NCBI RefSeq assembly: GCF_000429565.1
Contig: NZ_AUCC01000006.1
Location: 22,068 to 86,067, forward strand
Length of the DNA stretch: 64,000 bases
Reading direction: 5' to 3'
Origin: Arsenophonus nasoniae DSM 15247
Lineage (GTDB): Bacteria; Pseudomonadota; Gammaproteobacteria; Enterobacterales; Enterobacteriaceae
Positions 21,110 to 32,307 of the stretch are shown here, piece by piece; position 1 is the stretch's first letter; every line of letters begins with the position of its first letter. The notes beneath the pieces are model-generated. The model was not told the DNA's origin. It did not search any database and saw only the letters and a program-made list of their open reading frames with translations. A program made the position numbers and the translations under genes.

Positions 21110-23773
21110 ATGTCAGATATGTCGAAGAATGACGTGGATCCGATCGAAACTCGCGACTGGTTACAGGCGATCGAATCGGTCATCCGTGAAGAAGGTGTTG
21201 ATCGTGCTCAGTATCTTATTGATCAAGTATTACAACAAGCACGTAAGGGCGGCGTTAATATCGCAGCAGGTTCTGGAAACTGTGATTATATCAACACTAT
21301 TTCCGTAGAGGATGAGCCTGATTATCCAGGCAACATGGATTTAGAGCGTCGTATTCGCTCTGCGATTCGTTGGAATGCTGTAATGGCAGTTTTACGAGCT
21401 TCTAAAAAAGATTTGGAGTTAGGTGGTCATATGGCTTCCTTCCAGTCTTCTGCGACTTTATATGAAGTCTGTTTTAATTACTTCTTCCGGGCAAAAAACA
21501 ATAAAAATGGTGGAGATTTAGTTTATTTCCAAGGGCATATTTCACCTGGTATCTATGCACGTGCGTTTTTGGAAGGCCGTCTCACTGAAGAGCAAATGGA
21601 CAATTTCCGGCAAGAAATTGGTGGCAAAGGTCTTTCCTCTTACCCTCATCCTAAATTGATGCCTGAGTTTTGGCAATTTCCTACCGTGTCGATGGGATTA
21701 GGTCCAATTGGTGCTATTTATCAAGCAAAATTCTTAAAATACTTGCAACACCGAGGTTTAAAGGATACCGCAGATCAGACAGTTTATGCTTTCCTTGGTG
21801 ACGGTGAAATGGATGAGCCTGAATCGAAAGGTGCCATCACCATTGCGACTCGTGAAAAGTTAGATAACCTTGTTTTTGTGATCAACTGTAACTTACAACG
21901 CCTTGATGGGCCAGTTACTGGTAATGGTAAGATTGTTAATGAATTAGAAGGTATCTTTAGCGGTGCAGGATGGCAGGTTATTAAAGTTCTGTGGGGTGGC
22001 CGCTGGGATGAATTATTGCGCAAGGATACATCAGGTAAACTCATTCAGTTGATGAATGAAACTTTAGACGGTGACTATCAAACATTTAAATCTAAAGATG
22101 GCGCTTATGTTCGTGAACACTTCTTCAATCGTTATCCTGAGACAAGTTCACTCGTCAAGGATATGACCGATGATGAAATTTGGTCGTTAAACCGTGGTGG
22201 CCATGATCCGAAAAAAGTTTATGCCGCTTTTAAGCTAGCGCAAGACACCAAAGGTAAGCCAACAGTCATTTTAGCGCAAACTGTTAAAGGCTATGGCATG
22301 GGCGATACTGCTGAAGGTAAAAATATTGCCCATCAGGTGAAAAAAATGAATCTGGAAGGGGTTCGTTATTTCCGTGATCGCTTTAATGTGCCGGTAGCGG
22401 ATGATCAAGTAGAAAAATTGCCTTTTGTTACTTTTAAAGAAGATTCAGATGAATATAAATATTTGCATGAACGTCGTCAGGCATTAGGCGGATATTTACC
22501 GGCACGAAATCCTACCTTTGATGAAAAATTAGATATTCCTAGCCTAGAAGATTTTAGTCAATTATTAGCTGAGCAAAATAAAGAGATCTCTACTACGATC
22601 GCATTTGTACGTGCTTTGAACGTAATGTTAAAAAATAACTCAATTAAAGATCGTCTAGTGCCAATTATTGCTGATGAAGCACGTACTTTTGGTATGGAAG
22701 GTTTATTCCGTCAGATTGGGATCTATAGTCCAAATGGACAGCAGTACACTCCTCAGGATCGGGAACAAGTTGCCTACTACAAAGAAGATGAAAAAGGTCA
22801 AATTCTTCAAGAAGGTATCAATGAATTGGGAGCGGGTGCCTCTTGGTTAGCTGCCGCTACATCATATAGTACGAATAACCTGCCAATGATCCCATTTTAT
22901 ATTTATTATTCCATGTTTGGCTTTCAGCGTATTGGTGATCTGCTATGGGCGGCGGGAGACCAGCAAGCGCGTGGCTTCCTGATTGGCGGGACTTCAGGGC
23001 GCACCACATTGAATGGTGAAGGTTTGCAGCATGAGGATGGGCATAGCCATATCCAGTCACTAACCATACCTAACTGTATCTCTTATGATCCAGCTTATGC
23101 TTATGAAGTTGCTGTTATTATGCACGATGGTTTAGTTCGTATGTATGGTGAGAAACAAGAAAATGTTTACTATTATATTACTACCTTGAACGAAAATTAT
23201 CATATGCCAGCGATGCCTGCTGGTGTCGAGGAAGGTATTCGTAAAGGTATCTATAAACTTGAATCACTAAAAGGCAAAAAAGGCAAAGTTCAATTATTAG
23301 GATCAGGTTCAATGATGCGTCACGTCCGCGAAGCGGCAAAAATTTTGTCTAGTGAGTACGGTATTGGTTCTGATGTTTATAGTGTAACGTCATTTACCGA
23401 ATTAGCTCGTGAAGGACAAGATTGTGAGCGTTGGAATATGTTACATCCATCTGATACACCTCGTGTACCTTATGTTGCTAAAATCATGAATGATGCGCCT
23501 GCGGTTGCATCAACAGATTATATGAAATTATTTGCAGAACAAATCCGCTCCTATATTCCTGCAAGTGATTATCGTGTTTTGGGTACTGATGGTTTTGGTC
23601 GTTCAGATAGCCGTGAAAACCTCCGTCATCATTTTGAGGTTGATACTTCCTATGTAGTAGTAGCGGCGTTGGGTGAATTAGTAAAACGTGGTGAAATGGA
23701 TGTAAAATTGGTGGATGAAGCTATCAAAAAATACAACATCAACCCAGAAAAAATTAACCCGCGTCTGGCATAA
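21110..23773 (+). CDS. aceE: AceE, pyruvate dehydrogenase E1 component
   Basis: Thiamine-diphosphate-dependent decarboxylase that starts conversion of pyruvate to acetyl-CoA. It has 887 residues, the same as E. coli. Seen: RDWLQAIESVIREEG at the N-terminus, the TPP motif GDGEMDEPESKGAI followed by NLVFVINCNLQRLDGPV (residues about 229-262), HEDGHSHIQSLTIPNC in the pyrimidine domain and the C-terminal NPRLA. An AAGGA site precedes the ATG. Next gene aceF begins 12 bases on. Confidence 0.98.
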   Translation: MSDMSKNDVDPIETRDWLQAIESVIREEGVDRAQYLIDQVLQQARKGGVNIAAGSGNCDYINTISVEDEPDYPGNMDLERRIRSAIRWNAVMAVLRASKKDLELGGHMASFQSSATLYEVCFNYFFRAKNNKNGGDLVYFQGHISPGIYARAFLEGRLTEEQMDNFRQEIGGKGLSSYPHPKLMPEFWQFPTVSMGLGPIGAIYQAKFLKYLQHRGLKDTADQTVYAFLGDGEMDEPESKGAITIATREKLDNLVFVINCNLQRLDGPVTGNGKIVNELEGIFSGAGWQVIKVLWGGRWDELLRKDTSGKLIQLMNETLDGDYQTFKSKDGAYVREHFFNRYPETSSLVKDMTDDEIWSLNRGGHDPKKVYAAFKLAQDTKGKPTVILAQTVKGYGMGDTAEGKNIAHQVKKMNLEGVRYFRDRFNVPVADDQVEKLPFVTFKEDSDEYKYLHERRQALGGYLPARNPTFDEKLDIPSLEDFSQLLAEQNKEISTTIAFVRALNVMLKNNSIKDRLVPIIADEARTFGMEGLFRQIGIYSPNGQQYTPQDREQVAYYKEDEKGQILQEGINELGAGASWLAAATSYSTNNLPMIPFYIYYSMFGFQRIGDLLWAAGDQQARGFLIGGTSGRTTLNGEGLQHEDGHSHIQSLTIPNCISYDPAYAYEVAVIMHDGLVRMYGEKQENVYYYITTLNENYHMPAMPAGVEEGIRKGIYKLESLKGKKGKVQLLGSGSMMRHVREAAKILSSEYGIGSDVYSVTSFTELAREGQDCERWNMLHPSDTPRVPYVAKIMNDAPAVASTDYMKLFAEQIRSYIPASDYRVLGTDGFGRSDSRENLRHHFEVDTSYVVVAALGELVKRGEMDVKLVDEAIKKYNINPEKINPRLA

Positions 23774-23785
23774 GAGGTAAAATCA

Positions 23786-25405
23786 ATGTCTATTGAAATT
23801 AACGTTCCTGATATTGGTGCAGATGAAGTTGAAGTTACCGAAATTATGGTAAAAGTGGGCGATAAAGTTGATGTTGAGCAATCGTTAATTACCGTAGAAG
23901 GTGAAAAGGCGTCAATGGAAGTTCCGTCACCACAGGCTGGGGTTGTGAAAGAAATTAAAGTCGCTGTTGGTGATAAAGTGGCAACCGGCAAGTTAATCAT
24001 GGTTTTTGATACAGCGGAAAAAGCACCGGAAGCTAGTGCTAAAACAGCCTCCGATACAAACTCAGAGAAAGCAGATAGCAAAGATGCAGCTCGAACAAAA
24101 AGTGAATTAAAGGAAGTTATTGTACCGGATATTGGTAATGATGAAGTTGAAGTTACTGATGTAATGGTTAACGTTGGTGATAAAATTTCCTTTGAGCAAT
24201 CACTAATTACTGTAGAAGGCGAAAAGGCATCGATGGAAGTGCCTGCACCGTTCGCTGGTGAAGTCAAAGAGATCAAAATTGCAAAAGGTGATAAAGTTAA
24301 AACTGGTTCTCTTATTATGATTTTTGCAGTTGATGCCACCGTAGCTTCGCCAACTGCCAGTGCAGAAGTTAGCAGTGCTGAAACAGCAACGAAATCTGCA
24401 ACCCTATCTACTGAAGCGCCTCAAGTCTCATCTACTGCAAGGGTAAGTGGTATTTCTGAGACTAAGAATGAATTTATCGAAAATGATGCGTATGTGCATG
24501 CAACACCGCTTATTCGCCGTTTAGCGCGTGAATTTGGTATCAATTTGGCTAAGGTAAACGGAACTGGGCGTAAAGGTCGCATTCTGCGTGAAGACGTTCA
24601 GGCTTATGTGAAAGAAGCGATAAAACGTTCTGAAGCTGGAGCGGCAACAGCGGGTGGCTTGCCAGGCATGCTACCATGGCCAAAAGTTGATTTTAGTAAA
24701 TTTGGTGAAGTTGAAGAAGTTGAACTCGGTCGCATTCAAAAGATATCTAGTGCTAATTTGAGTCGTAACTGGGTAATGATCCCGCATGTGACCGTAATGG
24801 AAGATGCTGATATTACCGAAGTAGAAGCTTTCCGTAAGCAGCAAAATAAAGAGATGGAAAAGTTGCAAACGGGGATAAAAATTACACCGTTAGTTTTTGT
24901 CATGAAAGCGGTGGCTCGAGCATTAGAGGAAATGCCTCGTTTCAATAGTTCGATTTCTGAGGATGCTCAGCGTTTAACATTAAAAAAATATGTTCATATT
25001 GGTATCGCCGTTGATACACCAAATGGTTTAGTGGTGCCTGTTATTCGTGATGTTAATAAGAAAGGCATTATCGAGCTTTCAAAAGAATTGATGGAAGTAT
25101 CGAAAAAAGCGCGTGCCGGCAAGTTGACTGCGTCTGATATGCAAGGTGGCAGCTTTACCATTTCTAGCTTAGGTGGTATTGGTACAACGAGTTTTACACC
25201 CATTATTAATGCGCCAGAAGTGGCTATTATGGGGCTATCTCGCTCATCAATAAAACCAGTATGGAATGGTAGTGAATTTATTTCTCGTCTGATGTTACCT
25301 ATGTCACTTTCCTTTGATCATCGTGTTATTGATGGAGCAGATGGAGCGCGTTTCGTCACTCGTATTGCACAGTTAATGAGTGATATTCGCCGTTTGGTTA
25401 TGTGA
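23786..25405 (+). CDS. aceF: AceF, dihydrolipoamide acetyltransferase E2 with two lipoyl domains
   Basis: Core of the pyruvate dehydrogenase complex, moving the acetyl group from E1 to CoA. It has 539 residues against 630 in E. coli. Seen: two lipoyl domains with lipoyl-lysines in EGEKASMEV at Lys41 and Lys147, Ala/Ser-rich linkers, the E1/E3-binding domain [20 protein letters not shown] (about 239-258), and the catalytic domain with [17 protein letters not shown]. coli AceF has three lipoyl domains; here one is missing. Near-identical lipoyl repeats cause a long meaningless frame on the other strand. Confidence 0.97.
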   Translation: MSIEINVPDIGADEVEVTEIMVKVGDKVDVEQSLITVEGEKASMEVPSPQAGVVKEIKVAVGDKVATGKLIMVFDTAEKAPEASAKTASDTNSEKADSKDAARTKSELKEVIVPDIGNDEVEVTDVMVNVGDKISFEQSLITVEGEKASMEVPAPFAGEVKEIKIAKGDKVKTGSLIMIFAVDATVASPTASAEVSSAETATKSATLSTEAPQVSSTARVSGISETKNEFIENDAYVHATPLIRRLAREFGINLAKVNGTGRKGRILREDVQAYVKEAIKRSEAGAATAGGLPGMLPWPKVDFSKFGEVEEVELGRIQKISSANLSRNWVMIPHVTVMEDADITEVEAFRKQQNKEMEKLQTGIKITPLVFVMKAVARALEEMPRFNSSISEDAQRLTLKKYVHIGIAVDTPNGLVVPVIRDVNKKGIIELSKELMEVSKKARAGKLTASDMQGGSFTISSLGGIGTTSFTPIINAPEVAIMGLSRSSIKPVWNGSEFISRLMLPMSLSFDHRVIDGADGARFVTRIAQLMSDIRRLVM

Positions 25406-25408
25406 TTT

Positions 25409-25436
25409 ATAGACCGGCAGAATGTCGGTCTATTTT
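25409..25436 (+). terminator. hairpin after aceF
   Basis: ATAGACCG (25409-25416) pairs with CGGTCTAT (25426-25433) around a nine-base loop, followed by TTTA. The T-tract is weak, so it may be an attenuator or RNA-stabilising stem rather than a full stop before lpd. Confidence 0.6.
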
Positions 25437-25608
25437 ATTATTAGTAGTTACAGAATTTTTTCTATTTCATCCTATAGGTTGAGAGTTCTATCACGTTCGA
25501 GTGCTTTCAAGAATGTTAACAATTCTGTAAACTGCCTGTAGTACACACGTCTCGGTGGTTATAAATTTTTTCGTCTGACCCGCCGGACAACAAAAGTAAG
25601 AGGTCATG

Positions 25609-27033
25609 ATGAGTACTGAAATTAAAACCCAAGTAGTGGTTCTAGGTGCGGGCCCTGCGGGTTATTCAGCAGCTTTTCGCTGTGCAGATCTGGGTTTAGA
25701 AACAGTTTTAGTCGAGCGTTATGCAACATTAGGCGGTGTTTGTCTCAATGTTGGTTGTATTCCTTCCAAAGCATTATTACATGTTGCAAAAGTTATTGAG
25801 GAAGCCAAGGCCTTGGCGGCACATGGGATCGTATTTGGTGAACCGAAAACCGATATCGATAAAGTAAGGTTGTGGAAAGAAAAAGTGATTGGTCAATTGA
25901 CAACGGGTCTAGCAGGAATGGCAAAAGCCCGTAAAGTTAAAGTTGTTAATGGCTTAGGTAAATTTACCGGCGCTAATACACTGGTCGTTGAAGGAGAAAA
26001 AGAAGTAACGACGATAAACTTTGACAATGCCATTATTGCAGCAGGTTCACGTCCGATCCAACTTCCATTTATTCCACATGATGATCCGCGTGTGTGGGAT
26101 TCTACTGATGCTCTACAACTAAAAAAAGTTCCCAAACGTATGTTAGTTATGGGCGGAGGTATCATCGGTTTAGAAATGGGTACGGTTTATCATGCATTAG
26201 GATCGGAAATTGATGTTGTGGAAATGTTCGACCAGGTTATCCCGGCAGCCGATAAGGATATTGTTAAACTTTTTACTAAACAGATAAGTAAGAAGTTTAA
26301 TTTAATGCTTGAGACTAAAGTGACTGCGGTTGAAGCTAAAAAAGATGGCATCTATGTCACAATGGAAGGCAAAAAGGCGCCGGCAAAACCACAGCGCTAT
26401 GATGCAGTTTTAGTGGCAATTGGTCGTGTACCCAATGGTAAATTGATTGATGCGGGTAGAGCGGGAGTAGAAGTGGATGAGCGCGGTTTTATCCACACAG
26501 ACAAACAAATGCGTACCAATGTGCCCCATATTTATGCGATTGGTGACATTGTTGGTCAACCCATGTTGGCCCATAAAGGTGTCCATGAAGGTCATGTGGC
26601 AGCTGAAGTGATTTCTGGTTTGAAACACTATTTTGATCCAAAAGTTATCCCTTCAATTGCTTATACTGAGCCTGAGGTTGCCTGGGTTGGTTTGACGGAA
26701 AAAGAAGCTAAAGAAAAAGGTATTAGTTATGAAGTGGCCACTTTCCCATGGGCTGCTTCTGGTCGTGCTATCGCATCTGATTGTTCAGAGGGTATGACTA
26801 AGCTTATTTTTGATAAAGAAACTCATCGTGTTATTGGTGGAGCGGTCGTTGGTGTTAATGGTGGTGAATTACTCGGTGAAATTGGTTTAGCGATTGAAAT
26901 GGGCTGTGATGCAGAAGATATTGCATTGACCATTCATGCTCACCCTACATTATACGAGTCAATTGGTATGGCTGCTGAAGTATTTGAAGGAAGTATTACT
27001 GATTTACCTAATCCTAAGGCGAAGAAAAAATAA
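25609..27033 (+). CDS. lpd: Lpd, dihydrolipoamide dehydrogenase E3
   Basis: FAD/NAD enzyme reoxidising lipoyl groups of the pyruvate and 2-oxoglutarate dehydrogenases and the glycine cleavage system. It has 474 residues. Seen: FAD loop GAGPAGYSAAF, redox disulfide GGVCLNVGCIPSKA (Cys45, Cys50), NAD loop GGGIIGLEMGTVYHALG, and the C-terminal HAHPTLYES with the His-Glu pair. Two ATGs in tandem occur; 25609 lies five bases after AAGAGG and gives the family start MSTEIKTQ. A 200-base gap separates it from aceF. Confidence 0.97.
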   Translation: MSTEIKTQVVVLGAGPAGYSAAFRCADLGLETVLVERYATLGGVCLNVGCIPSKALLHVAKVIEEAKALAAHGIVFGEPKTDIDKVRLWKEKVIGQLTTGLAGMAKARKVKVVNGLGKFTGANTLVVEGEKEVTTINFDNAIIAAGSRPIQLPFIPHDDPRVWDSTDALQLKKVPKRMLVMGGGIIGLEMGTVYHALGSEIDVVEMFDQVIPAADKDIVKLFTKQISKKFNLMLETKVTAVEAKKDGIYVTMEGKKAPAKPQRYDAVLVAIGRVPNGKLIDAGRAGVEVDERGFIHTDKQMRTNVPHIYAIGDIVGQPMLAHKGVHEGHVAAEVISGLKHYFDPKVIPSIAYTEPEVAWVGLTEKEAKEKGISYEVATFPWAASGRAIASDCSEGMTKLIFDKETHRVIGGAVVGVNGGELLGEIGLAIEMGCDAEDIALTIHAHPTLYESIGMAAEVFEGSITDLPNPKAKKK

Positions 27034-27087
27034 TTTATTTTTATTTCAATAAAATAAATTTGTTGTGAAGATTATTTGATTTTTTAC

Positions 27088-27127
27088 TAGCTCCTTTATT
27101 TGATTTAAATAAGGGAGCTATTTTTTT
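27088..27127 (+). terminator. strong intrinsic terminator after lpd
   Basis: A 14-base stem (27088-27101 with 27107-27120, TAGCTCC... / ...GGGAGCTA, one G-T wobble) with a short loop, followed by T7. It ends the pdhR-aceEF-lpd transcript. Confidence 0.92.
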
Positions 27128-27490
27128 GATTGAAAAGTAAGATTAATCGTTTATTCAATTGAAAAGTTTGTGATTTAATAAAATTAACTAGTTATTACAA
27201 ATTATTATAAAAAACAAACTATTTTTGCTATTAATAGATAAATTTTTTTACGTAAAATAGGAATAAGATAGGATAAAGAATGTATCAATATATATTGATC
27301 TTGATGAATGTTGGAGGTATGTAAATAAATTAACAGTATAATTAAATTCTGTTATTCTGGATGTTCCATACTGGGCATAATTGATAAATGTAAAATTATG
27401 TTAAGCCAATTCCTCTGACCAGGCACTTTATTTTCTATTTGAGATATTGATAGCCAGGTATATAAATTAAAATCAATTGAGGAGAACGTC
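27128..27490. other. AT-rich leader region of acnB
   Basis: About 360 bases between the lpd terminator and acnB. A GAGGAG ribosome site precedes the acnB GTG. The region presumably holds the acnB promoter. I see no gene; yacH, which lies here in E. coli, is missing. Confidence 0.55.
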
Positions 27491-30088
27491 GTGCTAAAAG
27501 AGTACCGTGAGCACGTAGCTGAACGTGCGGCACAAGGAATAATACCTAAGCCACTGAATGCTACCCAAGTTGCTAAGTTAGTTGAATTAATAAAAAACCC
27601 GCCTGAAACTGAAGAAAATTTTCTATTGGATCTGTTAAGTAATCGTATTCCTCCTGGTGTTGATGAAGCCGCTTATGTAAAAGCTGACTTCTTGGCTGCT
27701 ATCGCAAAAGGAAAAACATATTCCCCCTTACTTACCCCAACAAAAGCGATAGAGTTATTAGGTACTATGCAGGGTGGTTATAATATCTATCCATTAATTG
27801 ATGTGTTGGATGATGAACAATTGGCACCAATAGCAGCCAAAGCCTTATCCCATACTTTATTAATGTTTGATAACTTCTATGATGTAGAACAAAAAGCAAA
27901 CATGGGCAACCCATATGCGCGTCAAGTGTTATGCTCATGGGCAAATGCCGAATGGTTTCTTGAGCGACCTGCATTAGCAGAAAAACTAACTATAACTGTC
28001 TTTAAGGTAACAGGGGAAACGAATACTGATGATTTATCACCAGCACCCGATGCTTGGTCACGACCCGATATTCCGCTACATGCACAAGCAATGCTTAAAA
28101 ATGCCCGTGATGGCATTATACCCGATGAGCTTGGTGTTATTGGGCCCATCAAGCAGATTGAAACATTGAATAAAAAAAGTTTTCCCTTAGCTTATGTGGG
28201 TGATGTTGTCGGTACAGGCTCTTCACGAAAATCAGCAGCCAATTCAGTAATATGGTTTATGGGCAAAGACATTCCTTTTGTACCTAATAAACGTAATGGT
28301 GGCGTTGTGTTGGGCGGAAAAATTGCGCCAATATTTTTTAATACCATGCAAGATGCGGGCGCCCTGCCGATTGAAGTTGATGTGACTTCACTTAATATGG
28401 GAGATGTAATTGATATTTATCCCTATAAAGGAGAAATCCGCAGTCATGCCACTAATGCTTTATTAGCAACCTTTGCGTTAAAAACTGAAGTTTTACTTGA
28501 TGAAGTTCGAGCAGGCGGGCGGATTGCGTTGATTATCGGTCGCGGACTGACAGCAAAAGCGCGAGAGTCTTTGGGCTTGCCTAACAGCGAAGTATTTCGT
28601 CAGGCAAAATCAGTTATACAAAGTGATCGAGGTTTTACCCTAGCACAAAAAATGGTTGGTCGTGCTTGTAATAAGCTTGGAATTCGCCCTGGCGAATATT
28701 GTGAACCTAAGATGACATCGGTTGGCTCGCAGGATACTACTGGGCCAATGACACGAGATGAACTTAAAGATTTAGCTTGTTTAGGTTTTTCAGCCGATTT
28801 GGTTATGCAGTCATTTTGTCATACCGCTGCTTATCCAAAGCCTATCGATGTGACAACTCATGATACTTTACCTGATTTTGTTATGGATCGAGGCGGAGTT
28901 TCTTTGCGTCCCGGTGATGGCATTATTCATTCTTGGTTAAATCGCATGTTGCTGCCAGATACAGTAGGAACGGGAGGGGATTCACACACGCGTTTTCCTA
29001 TCGGTATTTCATTCCCGGCAGGCTCCGGTTTAGTTGCTTTTGCTGCGGCGACGGGAGTTATGCCTTTAGATATGCCTGAATCGGTATTAGTCCGCTTTAA
29101 AGGTCAGATGCAGCCGGGTATCACATTACGCGATTTAGTTCATGCGATCCCATACTATGCTATTGAGCAGGGATTATTAACAGTCGAAAAGCAAGGTAAA
29201 AAAAATATTTTTTCCGGTCGAATATTGGAAATTGAAGGTTTACCACAATTAAAAGTTGAACAAGCGTTTGAATTAGCAGATGCCTCGGCGGAACGATCAG
29301 CAGCGGGCTGTACTATCAAGTTAGATAAACAACCGATTATCGAATATTTACAATCTAATATTGTATTATTGAAATGGATGATTGCTGAGGGATATGGTGA
29401 TCGCCGTACTCTCGAACGTCGCATTAATTCAATGAATAAATGGTTGGCTGATCCGCAATTATTAACGGCAGATACCGATGCAGATTATGCAGCTATCATT
29501 GAAATTAATTTAAATGAAATAATCGAACCCATTTTATGTGCGCCGAATGATCCTGATGATGCGCGTTTATTATCTTCAGTGGCACATGAAAAAATTGATG
29601 AAGTTTTCATTGGCTCTTGTATGACAAATATTGGCCATTTCCGTGCAGCAGGTGAGCTTTTAGAGCAATATAAAGGGCAAATTCCCACTCGCTTATGGAT
29701 TGCTCCGCCGACGAAAATGGATGCGACCAAGTTAATCGAAGAAGGTTATTATAATATTTTTGGTAAAAGTGGTGCACGAATTGAAATTCCTGGTTGTTCA
29801 CTCTGTATGGGTAATCAGGCACGTGTGATGGATGGCGCAACCGTGGTTTCGACCTCTACCCGTAATTTTCCTAATCGATTAGGAACAGGCGCCAAAGTTT
29901 TTCTTGCATCAGCAGAGCTTGCAGCGGTAGCTTCATTATTGGGCTATTTACCAACAGTGGAGGAGTATTTGCAATTTATAAATGGCATGGGTAATAATAG
30001 CCAAAATATTTATCAATACTTAAATTTTGACTTACTACCTCAATATACCGATAAAGCAGATACAATAATTTTTCAGTCTGCAGTTTAA
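27491..30088 (+). CDS. acnB: AcnB, aconitate hydratase B
   Basis: TCA-cycle enzyme interconverting citrate and isocitrate, with a labile 4Fe-4S cluster. It has 865 residues, identical in length to E. coli AcnB. Seen: [20 protein letters not shown] start, the swivel segment [32 protein letters not shown], and cluster cysteines in [14 protein letters not shown] and [12 protein letters not shown]. It starts with GTG after a GGAG site. AcnB apoprotein also binds mRNA in E. coli; nothing here tests that. Confidence 0.98.
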   Translation: MLKEYREHVAERAAQGIIPKPLNATQVAKLVELIKNPPETEENFLLDLLSNRIPPGVDEAAYVKADFLAAIAKGKTYSPLLTPTKAIELLGTMQGGYNIYPLIDVLDDEQLAPIAAKALSHTLLMFDNFYDVEQKANMGNPYARQVLCSWANAEWFLERPALAEKLTITVFKVTGETNTDDLSPAPDAWSRPDIPLHAQAMLKNARDGIIPDELGVIGPIKQIETLNKKSFPLAYVGDVVGTGSSRKSAANSVIWFMGKDIPFVPNKRNGGVVLGGKIAPIFFNTMQDAGALPIEVDVTSLNMGDVIDIYPYKGEIRSHATNALLATFALKTEVLLDEVRAGGRIALIIGRGLTAKARESLGLPNSEVFRQAKSVIQSDRGFTLAQKMVGRACNKLGIRPGEYCEPKMTSVGSQDTTGPMTRDELKDLACLGFSADLVMQSFCHTAAYPKPIDVTTHDTLPDFVMDRGGVSLRPGDGIIHSWLNRMLLPDTVGTGGDSHTRFPIGISFPAGSGLVAFAAATGVMPLDMPESVLVRFKGQMQPGITLRDLVHAIPYYAIEQGLLTVEKQGKKNIFSGRILEIEGLPQLKVEQAFELADASAERSAAGCTIKLDKQPIIEYLQSNIVLLKWMIAEGYGDRRTLERRINSMNKWLADPQLLTADTDADYAAIIEINLNEIIEPILCAPNDPDDARLLSSVAHEKIDEVFIGSCMTNIGHFRAAGELLEQYKGQIPTRLWIAPPTKMDATKLIEEGYYNIFGKSGARIEIPGCSLCMGNQARVMDGATVVSTSTRNFPNRLGTGAKVFLASAELAAVASLLGYLPTVEEYLQFINGMGNNSQNIYQYLNFDLLPQYTDKADTIIFQSAV

Positions 30089-30100
30089 AACAATGACTTT

Positions 30101-30147
30101 TCTTATACCCTATTTCTTACTATAAGTAATCAGAAATAAGGTATAAG
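30101..30147 (+). terminator. hairpin after acnB
   Basis: TCTTATACC...TATTTCT (30101-30117) pairs with AGAAATA...GGTATAAGA (30132-30147) with one unpaired base. There is no clean T-tract, so termination strength is uncertain. Confidence 0.5.
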
Positions 30148-30260
30148 ATTTAGATTATTCTATTTTGCTATCTAAAGTTTTATGCCCGCTTTAACAGTTA
30201 TATCTATTACTTATTACTTATGTAGTTGCTAATTTTCCAGGCAATGTCAGGTTAGATAGC

Positions 30261-30611
30261 TTAAAGTGAATTAAAAAAGCGATCAAAATTTGCTTTTATA
30301 TAAGTAAGTTGTGCATTAAATGCAGTTTTAACCAGATCTTTTTGACAGCTATTAAGATTTTCTTTTTTCAATTTAAAAAAAGAATCTTGCATTAATTGAA
30401 CTGTTACATCACATGATTTTTGGAATGCTGTTATAGCGTTATTTTTACCAGTGTTAGCCGCTTCAATGACGAGTTTTTCAAAAATAAGATCGGCTATGTC
30501 ACGAATATTCTGAATCTCTTCATTATTAATTTTACCATCCTTATAGGCTTCGTTTATATATACTTCATTTATAACTTTATATAATCTATTATTAATTTCT
30601 TTTGTATCCAT
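30261..30611 (-). CDS. hypothetical small helical protein
   Basis: I do not recognise this 116-residue protein. It is predicted from composition to be mostly alpha-helical, with no signal peptide or membrane span, two cysteines (CDVTVQL near residue 67 and CQKDLV near residue 88) and a lysine/asparagine-rich, AT-driven composition like the toxin-region genes. It lies alone between acnB and yacL where E. coli has nothing, which suggests an acquired gene. A GGATC-type site precedes the ATG but is weak. No function is assigned. Confidence 0.55.
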   Translation of the reverse strand: MDTKEINNRLYKVINEVYINEAYKDGKINNEEIQNIRDIADLIFEKLVIEAANTGKNNAITAFQKSCDVTVQLMQDSFFKLKKENLNSCQKDLVKTAFNAQLTYIKANFDRFFNSL

Positions 30612-30973
30612 AATTTAGATCCTTTTATAAAATGATATATTCCATATAGTAAATAATAGTCATTTAGCCATTTCACGAAAAAATAGTTTTTCACACACTT
30701 AATTAAAGCTTACACATTAAGAAGTATAGCTACAACAAAACATGGTTATAAATTCTCTTAAATATGGCACTGTGGTATAGAATAAGCTAAGCTGGGCCCA
30801 GTTATTGGTAACAGGTCATTGCTTACTAATCTTCACTTTTCAGTGAATACTTCTATAAATAACTTCGCATTTATATTATTGCAAAAATAAAGTATTTTAT
30901 TTTAATTATTAATATCTTGAGCTGTTAAATGACGAATAAAAGTTGCACAAGAGTAAAAGGATGAGGATGCGAT
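30612..30973. other. intergenic region before yacL
   Basis: About 360 bases between a divergent unknown gene and yacL, presumably carrying both promoters. An AGGATGAGG purine run stands before the yacL ATG. No other element is recognised. Confidence 0.5.
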
Positions 30974-31351
30974 ATGGATTATGAATTTCAGCAGGATGTC
31001 ACTGGCCATGTCATTGCTCGATTTTCAATGGATCATGAAGCAATTGGTTACTGGTTAAACGAGGAAATTAAAGGAGATTTATGTCAGTTAGAACAGATAC
31101 AGGCAGGTTATCATTCTATTAAAGGTAGTGGTCGTCAATGGAAAAAAATTGGGCGTGAATACACATTGTTCATGGATGATGAGGAAATCATGATCCGAGC
31201 TAACCAGTTACATTTTCAGACGGAAGATTTAGAAGAAGGGATGTGTTATTACGATAGTGAGAGTATTGCATTTTGTGGTTTAGATGATTTTATTAACATG
31301 CTGGAAAACTATCGTAACTTTTTTTATCAAATAGCATCAAGTAAAGGGTGA
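30974..31351 (+). CDS. yacL: YacL, UPF0231 family protein
   Basis: Conserved enterobacterial protein of unknown function, 125 residues (E. coli 120). Seen: MDYEFQQDVTGHVIARFSMD at the N-terminus, REYTLFMDDEEIMIRANQL in the middle and EEGMCYYDSESIAFCGLDDF toward the end, all matching the E. coli protein as I recall it. It is acidic and probably cytosolic. The acnB-yacL order is the same as in E. coli. Confidence 0.92.
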   Translation: MDYEFQQDVTGHVIARFSMDHEAIGYWLNEEIKGDLCQLEQIQAGYHSIKGSGRQWKKIGREYTLFMDDEEIMIRANQLHFQTEDLEEGMCYYDSESIAFCGLDDFINMLENYRNFFYQIASSKG

Positions 31352-31447
31352 CAAAATGGCTATTTTATTTTGTCAATTTCATATCTAAGATTAGACAGTT
31401 TTTGATTTATGATTAGTTATTGATTAATTCCTAAAGGAGGGATTGAG

Positions 31448-32299
31448 ATGGATGAAAATGGTGTAGTTGAAACAATTGATCAGGCAAAGAGTTGGTTTAT
31501 TAATCATCAAGATCTATTAATTCAGTATGCAGTAAATATCGTTTCTGCATTAGTTATTTTATTTGCTGGTTTGATCGTTGCCAGATGGATCAGTCATATC
31601 ACTAATCGATTAATGTCATTACGCGGTATTGACAAGACGGTCAGAGATTTTTTATCGGCAATTGTGCGTTATGGCATTATTGCATTTACCTTAATTGCAG
31701 TATTAAGTAAGTTAGGCGTGCAAACGGCCTCTGTCATCGCCGTTTTAGGTGCTGCCGGTTTGGCGATTGGTTTAGCCTTACAGGGATCTTTATCTAATTT
31801 TGCTGCTGGCGTGTTATTGGTTATTTTTAGACCATTACGGTCAGGGGAATATGTTATTTTAGGCTCGGTAGAAGGAACAGTTGAGCATGTCCAGATTTTC
31901 TCAACCTCATTACGCACTGCCGATGATCGCATCGTTGTCATCCCCAATAGTAAAGTCATCAATGACAATATTATTAACACCTCTCGTGAACCTAATAGGC
32001 GTACGCAAATTATGGTTGGTGTAGCTTATAATGCGGATATTGACAGTGTTAAAAAAGTGTTAGGCGATGTTATTGCGGCAGATGAACGTATTCAGCAGGA
32101 TAAAGGGGTTACTATCCGTTTACATGAAATGGCGCCTTCTTCTCTTAATTTTGTCGTACGTGTTTGGACGACTAACGCTGATGCATGGAATGTTTATTGG
32201 GACTTAATGGAAAATTTTAAAAAACAGCTAGATGCACATAATATTGGCATACCTTTCCCACAAATGGATGTTCATTTATATCAAACCCAAAATGGCTAA
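31448..32299 (+). CDS. mscS: MscS, small-conductance mechanosensitive channel
   Basis: Homoheptameric inner-membrane channel that opens on osmotic downshock. It has 283 residues (E. coli 286). Seen: TM1 about 28-55, TM2 about 68-88, and the glycine/alanine-packed pore helix TM3 [20 protein letters not shown] ending at [15 protein letters not shown], then the beta domain with [17 protein letters not shown] and SREPNRR. An AAAGGAGG site precedes the ATG. In E. coli argO lies between mscS and yggE; it is missing here. Confidence 0.96.
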   Translation: MDENGVVETIDQAKSWFINHQDLLIQYAVNIVSALVILFAGLIVARWISHITNRLMSLRGIDKTVRDFLSAIVRYGIIAFTLIAVLSKLGVQTASVIAVLGAAGLAIGLALQGSLSNFAAGVLLVIFRPLRSGEYVILGSVEGTVEHVQIFSTSLRTADDRIVVIPNSKVINDNIINTSREPNRRTQIMVGVAYNADIDSVKKVLGDVIAADERIQQDKGVTIRLHEMAPSSLNFVVRVWTTNADAWNVYWDLMENFKKQLDAHNIGIPFPQMDVHLYQTQNG

Positions 32300-32307
32300 C
32301 CAATCAC

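Noticed and set aside
23650..24339. 229-codon open frame on the minus strand
   Set aside because: It is antisense to the repetitive lipoyl domains of aceF; its Ser/Thr/Pro-rich repeats mirror those repeats.
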